From assembly GCA_944548615.1 (NCBI GenBank), contig OX155960.1:28924056-28988055 (forward strand): a stretch of 64,000 bases of DNA. The letters are read 5' to 3'. Below are positions 59,958-64,000 of the stretch, one piece after another (the stretch's first letter is position 1; the number at the start of each line of letters is the position of its first letter). The notes under the pieces were generated by a model. The model had not been told where the DNA came from and made no database searches. It worked only from the letters and a program-made list of their open reading frames with translations. Source of the stretch: Micropterix aruncella (Eukaryota; Arthropoda; Insecta; Lepidoptera; Micropterigidae). A program made the position numbers and the translations under genes.

Positions 59958-62900
59958 AGCGACACACACATAAGCGATATAAGATATATAAGCGAGACGA
60001 TATACGAGATATAAGCGAACAAAAATAAAAACGTCTACTCCCTAAACCTTGCTCCGAAAGGGTTTAGTATGTTTACCATTAATGCAGTACTCTTTCCATT
60101 ACATTATTCACCATTTAGCTGAAAGGTTCCTTTAATCTGAAATGATGCCTCGTCGTGACGTGAATTACAAACTTTACCGCTGACGATGCTCTGTAATTGT
60201 ATGTTTGCCTTAAACTTCGCCATCGGTATTACCCTGTATGCATACGAGTGTTTGCCCATTGATTGTGTCGACCTGCCTGCCGAGTTCGCTTAGTTAAATA
60301 ACAAACACCGCTGATTGGAAGATGTGGTCATAGTCCTAGTTATCCGACAGGGCCGTGCAAATTCTGGATTATCTATGTATAGAGAGAGAGTCAGAAATGT
60401 TCACTTCTGATTTAAACAAATAATTTCGAATAGATAACAAACTCTTTAATGAGAAGTAATTTATTTTTTAAAATATCTTATTTATTCAGTTTAACTTAAA
60501 ATAAACATTATGGAACGCAGTACAAAAAAATGTAGATTGACTCTTTCGCTTTCTCCTCCTCCCTAAGCCCGATGGTATACATCTCCTCCGAGGCGCGGAT
60601 CACACGATTATGTCCGCTGACCCTTGCCTAATGGGATTCCCCTTTTTGAACCCTTTGCTGCATTACCTAGCCTTCGCTCACCTATGGTATCGCGCCTTCG
60701 TTAGTCGATATTAGAGCAATGATTGCCAAGATTATCTTGAAATGTGCTACATAATATTCGACACTTCACTATTTATTGTCAACTAAATAGTTCAGTGTTT
60801 CCATGTTAAAAAAAACGATATATTTAAAAAACAATGTATAAATGGTTTAATTAAATTTTGATGTATTGCATAAATGAAATATTGTCTTGCTTTCTGCCTT
60901 CACATTTTGTTCAGTGCCAGTTTTTAGGTTTTTGATTATTTTTATTTATTGCTTATTTCAGTCACTCAAGATTGAGTAGTGGATTTGAACTCAAGATTGA
61001 GTAGGGCATAGAAGAGGGCTGTTTTTGATTTGATAAATTAAAATATGGAAATAAAATAATGCGGCAGGGATATTTAATTTATTTATTTGTTGTGCAATTT
61101 TTAATATTAATGCAATATTTAATAGTAATGTAAAAACAATTTGAAACAATTTTATCTTAGGATAACACAAAAATATTTTAAACATTGAATAAATAACAGA
61201 AAATAATTACATTGTATAGTCCAGTGGCAACGTCACCTAACTAGGTTGGTACCTGTTCTAAGGTGAACGTTTAATTTTGTGAATGCTTGCTCTATACTGT
61301 GTTTATTACAAAAACAAAAATAAAATATGTTTGTTCCAAAATTTAAATATTATAATATTTAAGTAATTAATTAATCATAAAATAATAAACAGGCAACAAC
61401 TACAATAAAAACTACTAAACACTTAAAATTAGGAGTTAATGAAAATAATGTGGCAGTGATTTTCTATAGCGTTCCTAGCGAGCTCAACAGGCCGCATGAA
61501 GACGTTGTAATCTCTGCATAATTTGGTGTAACAACATTTTCGCATCCTGATTTTTTTTGTCGGATTTCTGAGCTGCGCGAAGACGCGAGCTTTTTTGGAA
61601 GGATACCAGGAATAACCTGGATGAGAACAGTATATGACGAATTGAACAATTACATAACGTTAATTAGTATATCGAAATAAACATTTAATTAGTTTTTTTT
61701 TAATTTGTAGTAGAAGAAATATACTTTTCAAAAGTATGTTTTGACTGCAGTAAATTATTTATACCCGCCTGTTGCTAAGGATGTGGTCAATTTAATTTAG
61801 GACGATTTATGTGCATTATCTTGCAATAACTTCCACGTTATGGCTTAGCCTAGCCGGTAGTTTGAAAGAGGTATTAAGAACGGTAAGATCTTTTCTTCGC
61901 AGAATTTAATCAATCGATTGCTGCTATCGTTTTGCCACTGCTTGGCAAAACGGTTAGCTATTTTTTCATGTATCTACCCCTGATATTATTTTTTTTAATA
62001 AGTATTTCGTTTAGTAATTAGTATAGTTAAAATAATTCGCAATAAAATTTTATTGTCTGCAGCCAAGATAACCTCGTGTACCGCTAGTAGCGCCCGCGCA
62101 GCGAGTTCGTAAACGCTGCACTAGAGCGCAATATTATGTAATTTAGCTTCCCTGATTAGAGAATTTCAAAAAACAATAAATCCTAGATTCAATTACACCA
62201 TTTCAAAGAGTAAGTACATTTTTGTCGTTTCTTGTGTTTAAATTCTTATTTTCCAAGATATTAGAGAGCCTAATCAAGAAATTTAAGTTACTTCATTTGG
62301 ATATATGACAACAAACAAGAAGTCGCGATTTTAATTAACTTCCTGCCGTTAGGACACAACCGGGTACAAAGTTCAATCATTTTCTCCGCTCCAAACTTGA
62401 AATTCTAAAGTAACCTTTAAGTTCCGTCCTAATTATATACCTCCGCAAAAGATAAACACCGTACTGCCATGAAATGCCGAAAGTGAAACAAGAAAATTCA
62501 GGGTTCCCCACATTTCATTTATTTTTCAATGTCAATGCCAGCTATTTTATTAGGGATCATTTCTTCGAATAATATTTTCAATATGATTATTTAGATTACT
62601 TATTTAAGCGCTATCTGCTATGTATCTGTTTCTAACAACACTTACTATCCGGCTCAAAAGGCCTTTAATTTAGATAGTTTTATCGACGTAACGTACGTTT
62701 CCTATGCGTCTATTGCATGCATCTGCGTAGATGTTCGAGTTATACATAGAGATTAATACCTGGAGGTTCAAAATAAACCTTACTATAAATTAAGCCTATC
62801 TGAAATATTCCATCTGAAATTGTTATAACTGTCGCTAGAGCTGGGGCGCCATCCAGCTCCTGCAATAATGACAGGAAATCAGGCAAAATATTCGCGTTAC

Positions 62901-63154
62901 ATGAACTATTTAAAACAGGTCCAATTCTACCAGCTATTCGTCCTCCATAACCCTAAAAATCCTTCTTTCAACTGCAATATAGCATATTCGCAGTACGGTG
63001 TCTTATTTGACCGCAGTTTGTCTGGCGTCTATAACTGGAAGCGGTACGGTTGTGCGCCTGTGTCACACCCGCGGACACAAGAGGAAACGAATCTGCAAGC
63101 TCTAATATGTCAGTGTACCGAGCGTCTGGCGCGGCATAAAAACCGTAACTCTAT
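59958..63154. other. unassigned AT-rich DNA
   Basis: No gene recognised. A GC-richer patch at 60545-60720 and the open frame beginning at 62868 show no family resemblance. The 3' part of that frame runs into the repeat at 63155. Confidence 0.4.
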
Positions 63155-63835
63155 TTTTAACCGATATCAAATAAAGGAGGAGGTTATCAATTCGGTTCCA
63201 TCTTTTTTTTATGTTTGTTACCTCAGAACTCTGCTATTTATGAACCGAGTTGAAAAATTCTTTTTTTATTCGAAAGAATATACTAACAGATTGGTCCTAT
63301 TTTTATCAAAACCCTGTTCTGATAATGGGATCCATGAGGAATTGAGGAAACTCCTCAAATATTATCATATGAAATTGAAAATTTACATGTTGGTTCAATT
63401 CTGATGACAATTTATTTTTATGGTAAGAATGACCTGCTTCTACACCCTGGGTTGGCTCCCGTAGTGGGAACTCCTCAACGGTAAACAGCACAGACTCCAA
63501 AGTTTGTATACTCAGACAGTTATGATAGCCCGTTGTAAGTTTTATCATGACATGGTTGCTGCACCGAGGGTTGGCTTCCGACGAGGGAACTCCTCAACGG
63601 TCGACAGCGCAGACACAAAATTGTGTATATATATTCAATTACGACACCCCGTTCTAAGTTTCACCGTGGACTGCGGCACCCAGTGTTGGCTTCCAACGAA
63701 GGAACTCCTCAACGGTCAACAGAACACACATAAAATTTTGTATACGCATTCAATTATGATAGCCCGTTCTAAGTATCACCATGACATGGCTGCTGCACTT
63801 ATTAAAAAAATGGAGTCGGATTTTCTTTTCGTTAA
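63155..63835 (+). mobile_element. triple-unit repeat element, full copy
   Basis: It starts TTAACCGATATCAAATAAAG, has the AT-rich leader (GAGGAGGTTATCAATTCGGT, TTTGTTACCTCAGAACTC, GAGGAATTGAGGAAACTCC, TATCATATGAAATTG), then three units beginning near 63438, 63561 and 63672. It ends AAAAAAATGGAGTCGGATTT. It is in plus orientation and collinear with 22200-22830 on the other strand. Confidence 0.8.
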
Positions 63836-64000
63836 AATTTTGTCTATTATTATTTCATTTTATTTTATTCGGTCAAGCGGCAGATAGGCGTCAGATCTGA
63901 TGATCGAAGCGGCCACGGCTGTGAACTTAAACGCCCCTCAATCCATCCTGTGGATCCATCTGGTTTTTAATTTCAAATAAATTATAAATTTCATTTATTC
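63836..64000. other. unassigned DNA at the window end
   Basis: No recognised feature. An AT-rich edge surrounds a GC-richer 90-bp patch. Confidence 0.4.

Noticed and set aside
62868..63404. A 178-codon plus-strand frame
   Set aside because: Its last third lies inside the triple-unit repeat and the rest shows no family resemblance or splice context; probably chance.

Overview
The window reads as an AT-rich, gene-poor stretch of an insect nuclear genome, most probably a moth or butterfly. The grounds are the transposon mix (mariner remnants, PIF/Harbinger-like MITEs with TAA target duplications, a Helitron with the lepidopteran-style 3' end ...GCCGCGGGCAACAGCTAG, short interspersed repeats) and the absence of anything bacterial. 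I found no host gene exon, rRNA, true tRNA or CRISPR array. Every recognisable protein signature belongs to a transposable element, and every one is broken, so the window is best read as intergenic or deep-intronic repeat territory.

Layout. At 0-20 kb: a fossil mariner transposase (2252-3325, minus); a LINE-like repeat copy with a 14-bp target-site duplication (6682-7052); a perfect 63-bp-arm palindrome (7093-7220); a pair of ~480-bp MITEs fused head to head (12794-13762); two copies of a ~320-bp repeat (14.4-15.5 kb); a TIR MITE (16360-17050); and an internally deleted mariner (18690-19425). At 19.6-34.9 kb: the GIY-YIG endonuclease end of a Penelope-like element (19602-19929) with a downstream tail (20060-20165) that recurs at 25.4 and 48.5 kb; a family with three ~120-bp internal units; a second internally deleted mariner (30497-31090) beside a TAA-flanked MITE (31155-31397); and a Harbinger-type element with a MADF-domain remnant (34327-34909).

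At 35-53 kb: long unassigned AT-rich DNA; a ~3.9-kb non-autonomous Helitron (42089-46033) almost filled by about 26 copies of a 136-137-bp tandem repeat with higher-order structure; a TIR MITE (48331-48897); and (AT)n arrays alternating with perfect palindromes (51152-52179). At 53-64 kb: a tRNA-like SINE (54858-55115); a 3.76-kb non-LTR retrotransposon (55141-58902, minus, 13-bp duplication) with DUF4780-like ORF1, reverse transcriptase and RNase H but most of its endonuclease deleted; a hAT transposase C-terminal relic (59076-59957); and another triple-unit element (63155-63835).

There is no set of cooperating genes here. What unites the window is repeated insertion, internal deletion and inverted duplication of transposons. 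The most unusual structures are the nested perfect palindromes at 51-52 kb, the 7.1-kb palindrome, the higher-order tandem array captured in the Helitron, and the possible ribozyme-like Penelope tails.
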